DNA of 64,000 nucleotides from Bacteroides stercorirosoris (GTDB lineage Bacteria > Bacteroidota > Bacteroidia > Bacteroidales > Bacteroidaceae), in contig NZ_FQZN01000010.1 in assembly GCF_900142015.1 (NCBI RefSeq), positions 62,001 through 126,000 of the forward strand, written 5' to 3'. The position numbers and the translations under genes were made by a program. Position 1 is the first letter of the stretch. Each line of letters starts with the position of its first letter. This document shows, one piece after another, positions 46,732 to 55,424 of the stretch. The notes under the pieces are model-generated. The model made no database searches, was not told the origin of the DNA, and saw only the letters and a program-made list of their open reading frames with translations.

Positions 46732-48219
46732 TTATTTAGTTCTTTTTCCCCATACGGAGCGCCCACGGCTATCCAGTCCTGTAAAGAGGACAGTTTCTGT
46801 TTCATTCTCCCAGTCGTGCCCGGCAAACACAATCAGGTTCTTCACCACTTCTCCATTGAGTGTCAGTTGTAAGGATTGGTCTTCTTTGGCAAAATCCCAG
46901 GTTCCTTTATCCTCTCCTAACTTTCCATCTTTCTCCAGATATAAGAGGTGGGACATGTTCCATTCTTCATCTTGCAGTTCACCTTCACCCCACAATATCT
47001 GTCCTGCTTCCAGTTTGCGTTCATACAGAGGTTCCTGTACACGGATAATTTCCCACTCGCCCACTAAATCTGCCGCAGAGAACTCCCGGGGTTTACTATC
47101 AGCATAACGTTCAGGCGATACGACAGGCCATCCATCTTTAGTAAAAAAGACTTGTCGCACATGGAGATCCATCATCTGGTTTTGCGGTGACAAGCGTCCC
47201 TGATGAGCCATGAAATATTGTCCGTCATCTGAAGTGAACACAGCACAATGCGCTGTGCCTGCCCAACCCGGATGGTTCTTGAAACGGTAAGGAGCTGTCA
47301 GGATAGGAAAGTTATTCGTCGTATCTTTCAGCTCTTTGCCGAAGTAATCAATAAACGGACCTTCCGCTTTGTCTGAACGTCCCACACGTACATTATAGGT
47401 TGTCATCAACGGATCATAGGACACAAACAGATAGTATTCTTTCAAATCCGGATTATAGATAATTTCCGGAGCTTCCAGATTATCCTTTTTATAATTGGCG
47501 CGACGGGCTACCAGATGCCCCCTGTCACCATCCAGCATAGGAAGACCGGTTTCCGGATTCAGTTCCACACAATACAGACCACCGAAGAATGAACCGTAAT
47601 GCATCCACCACTTACCGGTTGAAGGGTCTACAGTGATACTGGGATCGATAGCATTCATGGCTGTCGTATCATCTGTCTTAACAGCACACCCGGCCAACGT
47701 CCAAGGGCCTTCGGGCGAATCTGATTCTGCCAATCCGATATAGGATGTCTTTCGTCCGAAAGCCGACACGCAGTAATACAATCTATACTTATTATTATAG
47801 GGAATGATATAAGGTGCCCAGACATTTGTCGCCCCATGCCCTCCTGCATGAGAGCGCACCCACTCTACCGCTTCCTGCGGAATCTCGGGCAATGCCCAAC
47901 CCAGAAATTCCCAATTCACCAGGTCTTTGGAACGACGCATCTGAATAAAGCCCAAAGGCACACCCTTTTCTTTGGCTTCTTTACGATTTTCCCGGAAGAT
48001 AGCATCCGTGGAATACATATAGTAATAATCGCCTATCTTACGGCAAGACGGATCGTGTACATTGTAAGCACCCCATGAACGGTAATTCTCCATGGAAGAT
48101 AGTGAAGAGTAATCATCTGCCCACGGATTAGGTGAAGCAGTAGGGATAAAGACAGAAGAGGTGCAACCGACAAACAGGCTGCTCATTAGTAGTACAGTTA
48201 CGTGTAGTAAGTTTCTCAT
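46732..48219 (-). CDS. GH43 endo-arabinanase-like lipoprotein
   Basis: 495 aa from the ATG at 48219 (MRNLLHVTVLLMSSLFVGC, lipoprotein signal); an ATG at 48249 is in frame but upstream of the -7 box. Five-bladed propeller (about 45-370) with D56 in NVHDPSCRKIG, D192 in NAIDPSITVDPS and E249 in DNLEAPEII, plus a C-terminal beta-barrel (about 390-495). The HYGSFFGGLY segment and large size fit endo-1,5-arabinanases. The lipid anchor suggests a surface or outer-membrane location. First gene of the operon; the operator and promoter are at 48247-48304. Confidence 0.88.
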   Translation of the reverse strand: MRNLLHVTVLLMSSLFVGCTSSVFIPTASPNPWADDYSSLSSMENYRSWGAYNVHDPSCRKIGDYYYMYSTDAIFRENRKEAKEKGVPLGFIQMRRSKDLVNWEFLGWALPEIPQEAVEWVRSHAGGHGATNVWAPYIIPYNNKYRLYYCVSAFGRKTSYIGLAESDSPEGPWTLAGCAVKTDDTTAMNAIDPSITVDPSTGKWWMHYGSFFGGLYCVELNPETGLPMLDGDRGHLVARRANYKKDNLEAPEIIYNPDLKEYYLFVSYDPLMTTYNVRVGRSDKAEGPFIDYFGKELKDTTNNFPILTAPYRFKNHPGWAGTAHCAVFTSDDGQYFMAHQGRLSPQNQMMDLHVRQVFFTKDGWPVVSPERYADSKPREFSAADLVGEWEIIRVQEPLYERKLEAGQILWGEGELQDEEWNMSHLLYLEKDGKLGEDKGTWDFAKEDQSLQLTLNGEVVKNLIVFAGHDWENETETVLFTGLDSRGRSVWGKRTK

Positions 48220-48246
48220 AATATCAGCAAATAATAATTTCTGTTG

Positions 48247-48304
48247 CAAAAATACGCCCCGCCGGATGTCGGAAGGTGGACAAACGGATATTTAAGGTGG
48301 ACAA
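48247..48304 (-). promoter_or_regulatory. HTCS operator and promoter of the GH43-GH51-GH43 operon
   Basis: On the minus strand TTGTCCACCTT occurs twice with a 21-bp period (complement AAGGTGGACAA at 48273 and 48294). 26 bp after the TTTG of the proximal copy lies TATTTTTG (48247-48254), a TAnnTTTG box. No -33 TTTG is present at 19-21 bp, as expected for an activator-dependent promoter. The same repeat, period and 26-bp distance occur at 53055-53116. Confidence 0.75.
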
Positions 48305-48337
48305 TCAATCAATTATGGTAAAAAAGCATATGCTAAA

Positions 48338-48369
48338 TTTTAAAACTACCGGATAATCTTCTAACTTTG
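48338..48369 (+). promoter_or_regulatory. Promoter of the PUL 2 HTCS gene
   Basis: TAACTTTG (48362-48369) fits TAnnTTTG with TTTT (48338-48341) 20 bp upstream. Leader of about 15 nt before the ATG at 48390. It has a near-consensus -33, unlike the activated promoters, fitting constitutive low expression of the sensor. Confidence 0.55.
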
Positions 48370-48389
48370 TTTTAATAATACGAAACAAT

Positions 48390-51300
48390 ATGAAAAGTCA
48401 CTCCTTTATATACCTTATCATATATAGTTGTTTTATTATGTCCGTATCCTTACAGGCACAAGAACATTTTGCAGATCGGTACAATGTTTCTTATATCACC
48501 ATGGATGACGGATTACCTCACAATTTCATCGATGACATTTATAAAGACACCCGTGGCTTTCTGTGGATATCCACTGCCGGAGGCGGACTGTCACGCTATG
48601 ATGGCTATGAATTCATTCATTTCAATCCCAACACTCCTCACTGCAAACTCAAGAGTAACTTTATCCACAATGTATATGAAGACAGATTCCACCGTCTTTG
48701 GATCGTATCCGAAGGAGGCACAGATATTATCGACTTATCCACTCTACAATCTGTAGTACCCAATGACCCTAAAGGACTTTTGCCCCGGTTTATAAATCAC
48801 CCCACCTATATCGTCATTCTTGATTCGCAAGGTTGCATCTGGCTGCAATGCGACAATGCACTTCACCGGATAACTTTCGATGCCGAAGGTGGCATAGATA
48901 CATTATCCACATTAGATTTACCTAAACAGGATGAACCGGACCTTATATTAAAAGATATCGACGAAGATGGCAAGATATGGACCGGTATCAATGGTACTAT
49001 CTATAAAATAACCCCGACACCACAGGGACAGTTAGAAAAAAGTTCTATATCAGAGCAACTAACTTTTTGGCCTGGCATATATTTCAAGGACATGATAGCC
49101 AAAGAAAATGAAGTCTGGATAGCTACACACGTAGGATTGTTCCGTTACAACAAGAACAACAATACAAGAAAACTGTATGAGAATATTCAGAATGACCCTC
49201 ATTCTTTATCGCAAAACTATCTGACCAATCTTGCCATCACCGATGATAAACAGTTGATTGCAGGAACTTTACGCGGAGCCAACATCTACAATCCTATCAC
49301 CGATAACTTCGAACGCCTTACTCATAGTTCAACCAGTAACAGCCTGTTGAACAGCAACTTTATTAATTGTATAAGAGTAGACGGGCAGCACATCTGGTTC
49401 GGCACTGAAAGTGGTGGAATCAATAAACTGACTCCGAAACGCTTGGTGATACACAATTACCAACATGATAAAGAAAATCCCGCAAGCTTGTCCGACAACC
49501 CGGTAAATGTCATTTATGAAGATAAAGAAGGCAGTTTGTGGGTAGGCACAGTAGAGGGAGGACTGAATCTGAAAAAACAAGGAACCGAACAGTTTATCCA
49601 TTACAGATGGGAACGTGGTGAGATAAGCCATAACTCAGTCAGCAGTCTGGTCAATGACAACCAAGGCCGACTATGGGTAGGTACCTGGGGTGGCGGAATC
49701 AACATAATGAATCCTAAAGCACCGAATCGTCCCCTCCAAGTGATATATACACACCCGGAAACAGGATTTCCATTATTCTTCATAGCAGTACTCGTTTATG
49801 ACCCTACCAATAATGGAATGTGGATAGGCGCCAATCGAGGACTCTTTTTCTATGATATGGCAACCCAAAAGTTCATTTCCCCTTTTGCTAACCGTATGGC
49901 AGAAAACATCCGCGGTTGTCTCGGCGCCATTATCGACAAAGAAAATAAGCTGTGGGTAGGTTCTACGGAAGGAGTCTACATCATAGATCTTAATACCCGA
50001 TCTCCCCAGTCAAAGGAAGGAGAATTCCAGCATCGTCACTTAAACTATAAGCTCGATAATCCCCAATCGGGACTGATAGAGAAAATCAGTTGTTTTTGCG
50101 AAGCTAAAGATGGTACATTATGGCTGGGCAGTAATGGATATGGCATATATAAACGGATAATTGATAAGCAAGGCAAAGAAAAATTCATATCTTATAATAC
50201 GGACCAAGGTTTAATCAACAACAATGTACGAAGTCTGGAAGAAGATATCAATGGAAGTATCTGGATAGGAACTAATAACGGACTTTCCTGCTTCCACCCA
50301 AACGAGAACCGCTTCACCAATTACACCAAACAAGATGGCTTTCCGGATGCACAATTCTATTGGAATGCCTCATACCGTTCTTCGGACGGTACACTCTATT
50401 TCGGCAGCGTAGCAGGACTGACAGCCATCGATAGCAATCTGCCTGTTGTGAGTGTTCAACCTGCCAACATACGCTTCACGCGGTTGAGAATCGGAAATGA
50501 AAATATCCTGCCCGGCAATAAATATCTCCCCAAAGACATTGCCGTAACTCAGGAAATAAAACTCCATGAGAAAGAGAAGTCCTTCTCGTTGGAATTCTCC
50601 GCCTTGAATTTTGAACCGGATAATACAGCCACTTATAGCTACCGCCTACTTGGTTTTGAAGACAAATGGGTACAGGCACCCGGAAACAGACGGTTTGCAA
50701 GCTACACCAACTTGCGTCCGGGTAGCTATACCCTACAAGTGAAATATACACCGGATGGAGGAGACGGGACAGAGAACATGGCAGAGCTAAAGGTCACCAT
50801 CCTACCCTATTTTTATAAAACAACTTGGTTCATATTGCTTCTTGTAGTTTTGGCACTACTTGCCACTTGGCAAACTTACCAATGGCGCATACGAAACTTC
50901 AAACGCCAGCGGGAGTTATTGCACCGCACCGTGGAAGAACGCACCTACCAACTGGAACAACAAAAACAATTATTAGAGAACCAGACGGAAGAACTCTCCC
51001 GACAGAATAGGATGCTGACACTGCAAAATGAGAAAATCACCCGGCAAAAAGCACAATTGAGCCGTATGGCACGCAAAGTACAAGAATTGACATTAGACAA
51101 GATAGCTTTCTTCACTAACATAACGCATGAATTCCGGACACCGATAACTTTAATTATCGGCCCTATCGAGCGTGCACTAAAACTAAGTTATAATCCGCAG
51201 GTAATAGAACAGTTAAACTTCGTGGAACGTAACTCCAAATATCTGCTATCTCTTGTCAACCAACTGATGGATTTCCGGAAAATAGAATCCGGTAAGCTTA

Positions 51301-52652
51301 ATATCGTTGCGACAAAAGGTGACTTTGTGAGTTTTATACATTCATTGCTTACTCCTTTTGAAGTATTTGCCGGAGAACGGAATATTTCAATAAAACACTA
51401 TTTCCACATGAAAAGTTCCGAAATCTTCTTTGATGAAGAAGCGATGCACAAGGTTATTACCAATCTGCTAAGCAATGCCATTAAATTTACACCGGATGGC
51501 GGAAGCATATCCATATATATAGCCACCCTTCCGGCTAAAGACGATAAAGAAGAAAAACTTTATCTCTGCGTCAGTGACACGGGAACAGGTATTCAAGAGC
51601 CAGACACCGCACAAATATTCAACCGTTTCTATCAATCCAAGAAGCAAGCGAAATATCCTGTATACGGCCAAACGGGTACAGGAATCGGGTTATATCTTTG
51701 CAAACGCATCGTGAAGATGCACGATGGAGAAATCTGCGTTCGTAATAACCATACTATCGGCTGCTCCTTCCGCATCCTACTCCCACTTCCAAAAGAAGAA
51801 AACATAAGCGACCAACTGATCGTTGAGAACAATATACCACCGGCAGCAACAACGGAAAAGAATGAATTACCCAAAGAACGACTGGCCCTGACCATTCTTG
51901 TAGTGGAAGATAATGCAGACATGAGAGGATACATCCGTTCCATTCTCCGTGATTATTATAATGTACTCGAAGCTACCAACGGGGCAGAAGCCCTTGATGT
52001 ATTGAACAACCAGTCGGTAGATTTTATCATCAGCGACCTGATGATGCCCGTAATGGATGGTATAGAGCTATCGCGCCGGGTCAAAGAAGCATTTGCCATC
52101 TCACATATCCCCTTCCTGATGCTGACCGCAAAGACCTCACCGGAAACCCGACTGGAAAGTTACCGCACGGGCGTAGACGAATATTTACTAAAACCTTTCG
52201 ATGAAACTCTGTTACTGACCCGTATCGAAAACATCCTGGATAATCGCAGACGCTACCAACGGAAGTTCAAGACGAACATGGATGTGGAAGCACTGAATAT
52301 AGAGGAGGAATCCGGTGACAAAAAATTCATCAACCAAGTGATGGAAGCCATAAAAGAACACTATAAAAACCCTTACTTTGAAGTAAGTGATTTCAGTGAG
52401 GCCGTTGGAGTCAGCAAAAGTCTACTGAATAAAAAGCTTCAAAGCCTCATCGGGCAATCTGCGGGACAATTCATACGTAACTACAGATTAAACACCGCCC
52501 GTGAACTACTCCTCAAAAACCGGGAAACCAAACAGATGAATATTGCTGAAATAGCGTATGAAGTAGGCTTTAATGACCCGAAATACTTTGCCCGTTGTTT
52601 CAGCAAGCAATTCAATATGACACCCAGTGAACTGATGAATAACGAGGAATAG
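48390..52652 (+). CDS. Hybrid two-component system regulator (HTCS), PUL 2
   Basis: 1420 aa. Signal peptide (to about LQAQ), Reg_prop double propeller sensor (about 35-725), Y_Y_Y domain (about 735-800), membrane segment (WFILLLVVLALLATW, about 815-830), a coiled coil of about 70 residues rich in Gln/Glu, histidine kinase with H~913 in NITHEFRTPIT and NLLSNAIKFTPDGG/DTGTGI, receiver with Asp ~1216 in FIISDLMMPVMDG, and AraC-type HTH ending FNMTPSELMNNEE. Gene position matches the arabinan-PUL regulator of B. thetaiotaomicron, which senses arabino-oligosaccharides. It likely binds the 21-bp direct repeats found upstream of both flanking operons. Confidence 0.96.
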   Translation: MKSHSFIYLIIYSCFIMSVSLQAQEHFADRYNVSYITMDDGLPHNFIDDIYKDTRGFLWISTAGGGLSRYDGYEFIHFNPNTPHCKLKSNFIHNVYEDRFHRLWIVSEGGTDIIDLSTLQSVVPNDPKGLLPRFINHPTYIVILDSQGCIWLQCDNALHRITFDAEGGIDTLSTLDLPKQDEPDLILKDIDEDGKIWTGINGTIYKITPTPQGQLEKSSISEQLTFWPGIYFKDMIAKENEVWIATHVGLFRYNKNNNTRKLYENIQNDPHSLSQNYLTNLAITDDKQLIAGTLRGANIYNPITDNFERLTHSSTSNSLLNSNFINCIRVDGQHIWFGTESGGINKLTPKRLVIHNYQHDKENPASLSDNPVNVIYEDKEGSLWVGTVEGGLNLKKQGTEQFIHYRWERGEISHNSVSSLVNDNQGRLWVGTWGGGINIMNPKAPNRPLQVIYTHPETGFPLFFIAVLVYDPTNNGMWIGANRGLFFYDMATQKFISPFANRMAENIRGCLGAIIDKENKLWVGSTEGVYIIDLNTRSPQSKEGEFQHRHLNYKLDNPQSGLIEKISCFCEAKDGTLWLGSNGYGIYKRIIDKQGKEKFISYNTDQGLINNNVRSLEEDINGSIWIGTNNGLSCFHPNENRFTNYTKQDGFPDAQFYWNASYRSSDGTLYFGSVAGLTAIDSNLPVVSVQPANIRFTRLRIGNENILPGNKYLPKDIAVTQEIKLHEKEKSFSLEFSALNFEPDNTATYSYRLLGFEDKWVQAPGNRRFASYTNLRPGSYTLQVKYTPDGGDGTENMAELKVTILPYFYKTTWFILLLVVLALLATWQTYQWRIRNFKRQRELLHRTVEERTYQLEQQKQLLENQTEELSRQNRMLTLQNEKITRQKAQLSRMARKVQELTLDKIAFFTNITHEFRTPITLIIGPIERALKLSYNPQVIEQLNFVERNSKYLLSLVNQLMDFRKIESGKLNIVATKGDFVSFIHSLLTPFEVFAGERNISIKHYFHMKSSEIFFDEEAMHKVITNLLSNAIKFTPDGGSISIYIATLPAKDDKEEKLYLCVSDTGTGIQEPDTAQIFNRFYQSKKQAKYPVYGQTGTGIGLYLCKRIVKMHDGEICVRNNHTIGCSFRILLPLPKEENISDQLIVENNIPPAATTEKNELPKERLALTILVVEDNADMRGYIRSILRDYYNVLEATNGAEALDVLNNQSVDFIISDLMMPVMDGIELSRRVKEAFAISHIPFLMLTAKTSPETRLESYRTGVDEYLLKPFDETLLLTRIENILDNRRRYQRKFKTNMDVEALNIEEESGDKKFINQVMEAIKEHYKNPYFEVSDFSEAVGVSKSLLNKKLQSLIGQSAGQFIRNYRLNTARELLLKNRETKQMNIAEIAYEVGFNDPKYFARCFSKQFNMTPSELMNNEE

Positions 52653-52749
52653 GAACTTCACATCAGTAAATAAAACAAGAGTGGGTTATACATCCGCTTA
52701 CGCAAACAACGAGCATCCATTAGTAAGCTAATATTCAACACATTGCATT

Positions 52750-52925
52750 TACACACAATTTACTTCATAATGTAAAAGCATTTACCGCCGGATGTAACGA
52801 CCTTTACCACCTATTGTAACGCTCTTTACCTCGGTATGTAACGGTCTTTACCTCGGCGTGTAAATGGAGTTACTGTATGGGGTTAACAAAGTTACCATTT
52901 GGGGTAAACAGAATTTCCATGATAG
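52750..52925 (+). repeat. 22-bp tandem array, GTAA-N6-TTAC units (PUL 2)
   Basis: Units start at 52772, 52794, 52816, 52838 and 52860 (GTAA), and degenerate ones at 52750, 52882 and 52904, all exactly 22 bp apart. Example: GTAACGGTCTTTACCTCGG. TTAC stands 10 bp after GTAA in every good unit. In the same orientation relative to the HTCS gene as the PUL 1 array, and with the same unit order (first unit GTAAAAGCATTTACC in both). Confidence 0.85.
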
Positions 52926-53054
52926 GAACAGAACATTCCCTCATAAGATGGAACATCGGGACAGTAAGGAATGATATCCGGTTGAGCAAAAGCATCTTAA
53001 AAGATCTCATATAAGTCAACTATTATAATAATTGTAGTTTTTACACTTATATAC

Positions 53055-53116
53055 TCGTTTGTCCACCTCTAATATTCGTTTGTCCACCTCTAAAAGCATG
53101 TATGAGCGTACTTTTG
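53055..53116 (+). promoter_or_regulatory. HTCS operator and promoter of the LamG-SusC/SusD operon (PUL 2)
   Basis: TCGTTTGTCCACCTCTAA is repeated exactly at 53055-53072 and 53076-53093 (21-bp period). From the TTTG of the second copy, 26 bp lead to TACTTTTG (53109-53116), a TAnnTTTG box, with no -33 TTTG. The leader to the ATG at 53177 is about 55 nt. Confidence 0.8.
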
Positions 53117-53176
53117 CATCACTACTTAATATATGAATGTAGTAATACTAATTGTTGAACCATTAATATCTGTATT

Positions 53177-55396
53177 ATGAAGACAAGAAAATGGCCGGCT
53201 ATATGCCTGGCAATTCTTACGCTATGTATGGGGTCTTGTCAGGATTGGGGACAAATGAACCCAATTCCAGGACATCAAGTTTTACCTAAACTTGAGCTGG
53301 TTGCCAATCTGACATTCGATGATGAAAAACTAAACCCCGAAGAGATCCAAACATTCGCCTATCCTGATGGCGACATTCCTTCTTTATTTACTGATGAAAC
53401 GCTCGGACAAGTACTCCAATTTGAAGGAGGTTATGCACGTATCTTTAATCCTTTAAATAAGGTGAAAGTACAAGACGGCGTTTCACTGACTTTCTGGATG
53501 AAACAAGCCATTCCTGAAGAAGATGAAGATGCATCTACTTTTGAACAAGATGTAACGGGAGCTATTTTCTCATTTGAAAATGCAAACTCCACTCAACGCA
53601 TGTTTTTCACAGCAAACGGTTGGCTACATTATGAAGGTGTGGATGGCAGCTACGAAGACAACAACCCGGCAGATGCCAAAACCGGATTGATGAGTGCCGG
53701 TGAGTGGCACTATGTAGCAATATCCGTTAAGAATAACGGCTATTTTGTGTATGTAGACGGATTAAAGAAAATAGAGAAAACCGTCTCTGACTTCGATTGC
53801 TCAAAAATCGTTCAGTTCATGGCGTCCGTACCTTATCTATATATAGGATACGGTTCGGACACCGAGAATCAGAAGTGGCTGCTCGATGACCTGTCCGTTT
53901 ATCGGAATACGATAACAAACGCAGAAATCGCAGTGCCGAAGAAAGGCGGAGACAGCAGTGTCGAAGGTGGCGAGCTTTATCCCGGCCAAGTTTTCTTCAG
54001 CGATTTTGAAAGAGAAAACGATGGTACAACTATTTATGGTAAGGGTAGCTTCATTGATTTCGGAGGCAACTTTGGTCGCGTATTCCAAAATGTGGGTGGC
54101 GCTCAACGCTCCAATTATTTAATACTGCCCGAAGATGTCCTTTCTCATTCAGCGGAAACCAAAGAATTGAGCATCGGTGTATGGGTGAATGCTGCCAATG
54201 CAGGCGCTTCTGCCGATTATATGTGGGCTCCACTATTTTCAGCCTATGCCTCTGGTCCTGCTACAGATAATGGCACTCCCATGTTTATCTGCCAATATAG
54301 AGGTATTCTGCAAGTGAACTGTAATGGTTGGTGTGACTTTACAGATGCACAAAATACAAACCATGTCAATGGAGTCTACCACGATGCTACAGACTGGTTA
54401 GCCGATAAAGGTTGGCACTATTATACAGTTACGCTGACTGAGACCAATGCCAAAGTATACTTTGATGGAGTACTGAAAAATGAATGGAATGTTAGCGGTT
54501 CCGGTGACGGAAATGTAATTGGCGGCTTATTCTCCAACGGAAGTGATTTAAAATACATCTGTCTGGGAGGTAACCAAGCATGGAATTGGGGAGATAATGA
54601 CCCAGGATTCATGTTCGACGATATTGCCATTTATAATAAAGCGTTGACTAAAGCAGAAATCGATAATATCATTGCCTATAAAAAACTACCGACTCCAACG
54701 TATTTCAACGACTTTGAAAAAGGTGTAGGCAATGCCACAATCTACGGTGCAGGAACTATCGAACGTCCTGGCGGCGCATGGGGGAATGTATTCCAGAATG
54801 TAGGAGGCGCACTACGCTCTAATTATTTAGTGTTGCCCGAAGATGCCCTCTCTCATACTGCTGATACAAAACAATTGACTGTAGCCGTTTGGGTAAATTC
54901 TGAAAATGCAGGGGCTTCTACTGATTACATGTGGGCTCCGTTGTTCATGGCATACGGTTCAGGACCAGCCACTGATAATGGTGCGCCGATGTTGGCCTGC
55001 CAATACAGGGGGGTACTGCAAGTTAACTGTAGTGGTTGGTGCGACTTTACAGACGCACAGAATACAGCAGGTGTCAATGTGGCTTATCATGATGCCACAG
55101 ATTGGCTTGCCGATAAAGATTGGCATTTGTATACTGCCGTGTTCACTGAAACCAACGCTAAAGTCTACTTCGACGGTGTGCTGAAGAATGAATGGAATGT
55201 TTCGGGCTCAGGCGACGGGAATGTTATTGCAGGTTTGTTCTCTAACGGAAGCGACTTGAAATATATCTGCCTGGGAGGCAATCAAGCATGGAACTGGGGA
55301 GACAATGATCCGGGCTTTGCTTTCGACCACATTTCTATTTACAACGTAGCTTTAACTCAGGAACAAATTAAAGTTCTGGTTAGCCGTAAGAAATAA
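53177..55396 (+). CDS. Surface lipoprotein with three LamG/concanavalin-like domains
   Basis: 739 aa, lipoprotein signal (LAILTLCMGSC). Three laminin-G-like beta-sandwiches: about 45-255, 270-495 and 510-735. Domains 2 and 3 are an internal duplication, about 75% identical by eye; GGNQAWNWGDNDPGF and NEWNVSGSGDGNVI are identical in both, while the DNA differs at many third positions. There are no glycosidase motifs, so it is probably a surface glycan-binding protein that captures polysaccharide for the SusC/SusD pairs. First gene of the operon, 28 nt before SusC. An alternative is a catalytic LamG enzyme, but no acidic catalytic pair stands out. Confidence 0.8.
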   Translation: MKTRKWPAICLAILTLCMGSCQDWGQMNPIPGHQVLPKLELVANLTFDDEKLNPEEIQTFAYPDGDIPSLFTDETLGQVLQFEGGYARIFNPLNKVKVQDGVSLTFWMKQAIPEEDEDASTFEQDVTGAIFSFENANSTQRMFFTANGWLHYEGVDGSYEDNNPADAKTGLMSAGEWHYVAISVKNNGYFVYVDGLKKIEKTVSDFDCSKIVQFMASVPYLYIGYGSDTENQKWLLDDLSVYRNTITNAEIAVPKKGGDSSVEGGELYPGQVFFSDFERENDGTTIYGKGSFIDFGGNFGRVFQNVGGAQRSNYLILPEDVLSHSAETKELSIGVWVNAANAGASADYMWAPLFSAYASGPATDNGTPMFICQYRGILQVNCNGWCDFTDAQNTNHVNGVYHDATDWLADKGWHYYTVTLTETNAKVYFDGVLKNEWNVSGSGDGNVIGGLFSNGSDLKYICLGGNQAWNWGDNDPGFMFDDIAIYNKALTKAEIDNIIAYKKLPTPTYFNDFEKGVGNATIYGAGTIERPGGAWGNVFQNVGGALRSNYLVLPEDALSHTADTKQLTVAVWVNSENAGASTDYMWAPLFMAYGSGPATDNGAPMLACQYRGVLQVNCSGWCDFTDAQNTAGVNVAYHDATDWLADKDWHLYTAVFTETNAKVYFDGVLKNEWNVSGSGDGNVIAGLFSNGSDLKYICLGGNQAWNWGDNDPGFAFDHISIYNVALTQEQIKVLVSRKK

Positions 55397-55424
55397 CCTT
55401 TATTCTAATATAAATTAACGCAAT

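Larger units (their letters stand above)
52653..53176. other. 524-nt regulatory region between HTCS and the LamG/SusC operon (PUL 2)
   Basis: It contains a 22-bp repeat array (52750-52925), a plain stretch, then the operator and promoter (53055-53116). No gene is credible. The plan mirrors the equivalent region of PUL 1 (27864-28301). Confidence 0.65.
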
